Shown here: positions 6,459 to 6,942 of the stretch, in pieces
Layout of the letters: each line of letters begins with the position of its first letter
Numbering within the stretch: position 1 is the first letter of the stretch
From: Bacillota bacterium
GTDB lineage: Bacteria; Bacillota; Clostridia; Acetivibrionales; DSM-1351
Assembly (NCBI GenBank): GCA_023436515.1
Contig: JAEZIV010000441.1
Coordinates: 1-6,942, forward strand
Length of the DNA: 6,942 bases
Reading direction: 5' to 3'
Notes under the pieces: generated by a model
Databases searched by the model: none
Told to the model about the DNA's origin: nothing
Seen by the model: the letters and a program-made list of their open reading frames with translations, nothing else
Position numbers and translations under genes: made by a program

Positions 6459-6666
6459 AAAGCCTTAAGATGTTATCCTTAAGCTAAAGGTCTCAAGGAT
6501 AGTTAAGGAGATTATTAAAAAATACTGCCTCATAATAAACAAAGCCTCAAGCTATAAACTTGAGAGACCCAAAGCCTTTGTGTTGATTAGTTTGATAATA
6601 AAACAAGCCTTCGTGCTATTAACACATAAGGCTAAAGCCCTCAAGGACAAGTAAAATTGATATAAT

Positions 6667-6771
6667 GAAATACTGCCTCAAATAAAACAAACCCTCGAGC
6701 ATTTCTGCTTGAGGGCAAAGTCTTGACCACATATAAATCTTAGTGATTCACTAGTGTCCTTTCCTAAAAAT
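6667..6771. repeat. 105-bp direct repeat, copy 1
   Basis: Identical to 6837-6942 except for one extra A in the second copy (AATAAAA versus AAATAAAA). It contains TACTGCCTCA, the hairpin with 10-base arms CCCTCGAGCA/TGCTTGAGGG (6692-6715; GAAA loop in minus-strand RNA, one A-C mismatch), and a 13-base palindrome TAGTGATTCACTA (6741-6753). The near identity contrasts with the diverged sequence between the copies, indicating recent duplication, conversion or selection. Confidence 0.9.
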
Positions 6772-6836
6772 AAAAGAAAGCCTTAAGTTATTCACTCAAG
6801 ACCAAAGCCCTCAACGATAAATAGAGTTATTATACA

Positions 6837-6942
6837 GAAATACTGCCTCAAAATAAAACAAACCCTCGAGCATTTCTGCTTGAGGGCAAAGTCTTGACCA
6901 CATATAAATCTTAGTGATTCACTAGTGTCCTTTCCTAAAAAT
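6837..6942. repeat. 106-bp direct repeat, copy 2 (reaches window edge)
   Basis: Second copy of the 6667-6771 sequence, offset by 170-171 bases and differing by a single inserted A. Its hairpin is at 6863-6886. The match runs right up to the last base of the window, so the repeat may be longer and more copies may follow. Confidence 0.9.

Larger units (their letters stand above)
6459..6942 (-). repeat. Array of six terminator-like hairpins with a 12-fold repeated short motif (continues past window edge)
   Basis: No gene is recognisable in this stretch. Six hairpins occur at fairly regular steps of 60-90 bases: 6461-6485, 6546-6564, 6606-6633, 6692-6715, 6782-6800 and 6863-6886. On the minus strand each is followed by a T-rich tail such as TTTCTTTATC, TTTGTTTTATTT or TTTCTTTTATTTTT, so they look like weak intrinsic terminators in the direction of pucR. 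The plus-strand motif AAAGCCYTCAAG, exact or degenerate, begins at 6459, 6486, 6541, 6571, 6604, 6634, 6689, 6717, 6777, 6804, 6860 and 6888. It forms one arm of each hairpin and recurs just beyond it, so the other arm has two possible partners. A conserved TACTGCCTCA appears at 6523, 6671 and 6841, giving larger units of about 148-171 bases. It could be a structured RNA, an attenuator array or a repeat element; I recognise no family. Confidence 0.6.

Noticed and set aside
6601..6735. Small minus-strand open frame of about 30-40 codons starting ATGTGGTCAAGACTTTG in each repeat copy
   Set aside because: It has no ribosome binding site at proper spacing, and the single-base difference between the two repeat copies changes the reading frame, so coding is not conserved.
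6459..6942. CRISPR array
   Set aside because: The repeated units are degenerate, palindromic and unevenly spaced, with no identical 25-40-base repeats separated by unique spacers of constant length.
6459..6942. Integron attC sites
   Set aside because: Hairpin arrays can resemble attC sites, but I see no consistent RYYYAAC/GTTRRRY core pairs and no cassette genes.

Overview
The window is low-GC DNA (roughly 35-40% G+C by eye) with strong GGAGG-type ribosome binding sites, a lysine-rich lipoprotein signal peptide and a PucR-type regulator. These point to a Gram-positive Firmicute, most likely a member of the Clostridia. Every convincing gene lies on the minus strand, so transcription runs from right to left. 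I could run no database search, so the organism is an inference.

Layout in the direction of transcription: (1) 6942-6265 holds no recognisable gene. Its right part (6459-6942, open at the window edge) is an array of small hairpins and a short repeated motif. Its left part (6265-6455) is the probable control region of the regulator gene. (2) 6264-4606 encodes a PucR-family transcriptional regulator. (3) 4605-4393 is a 213-base control region with a spaced dyad, an extended -10 promoter and a leader of about 130 nt that ends in a strong intrinsic terminator just before the next ribosome binding site. (4) 4392-1542 encodes a complete NitT/TauT-type ABC importer: ATPase, permease and lipoprotein binding protein. 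(5) 1479-124 encodes allantoinase (AllB). (6) 104-1 is the start of (S)-ureidoglycine aminohydrolase (AllE), cut by the left window edge.

Read together, this is a ureide (allantoin) scavenging locus. The importer probably brings a ureide or related purine breakdown product into the cell, AllB opens the allantoin ring to allantoate, and AllE acts two steps later on ureidoglycine, releasing ammonia. The enzyme for the intermediate step (allantoate amidohydrolase, AllC) is not in the window and may lie beyond the left edge. PucR regulators in Firmicutes respond to purine catabolites, so PucR is the obvious candidate controller.

The least ordinary parts are the attenuator-like leader in front of the transporter genes, the likely use of a NitT/TauT-type ABC importer rather than an NCS1 permease for the ureide, and the unexplained hairpin array upstream of pucR.
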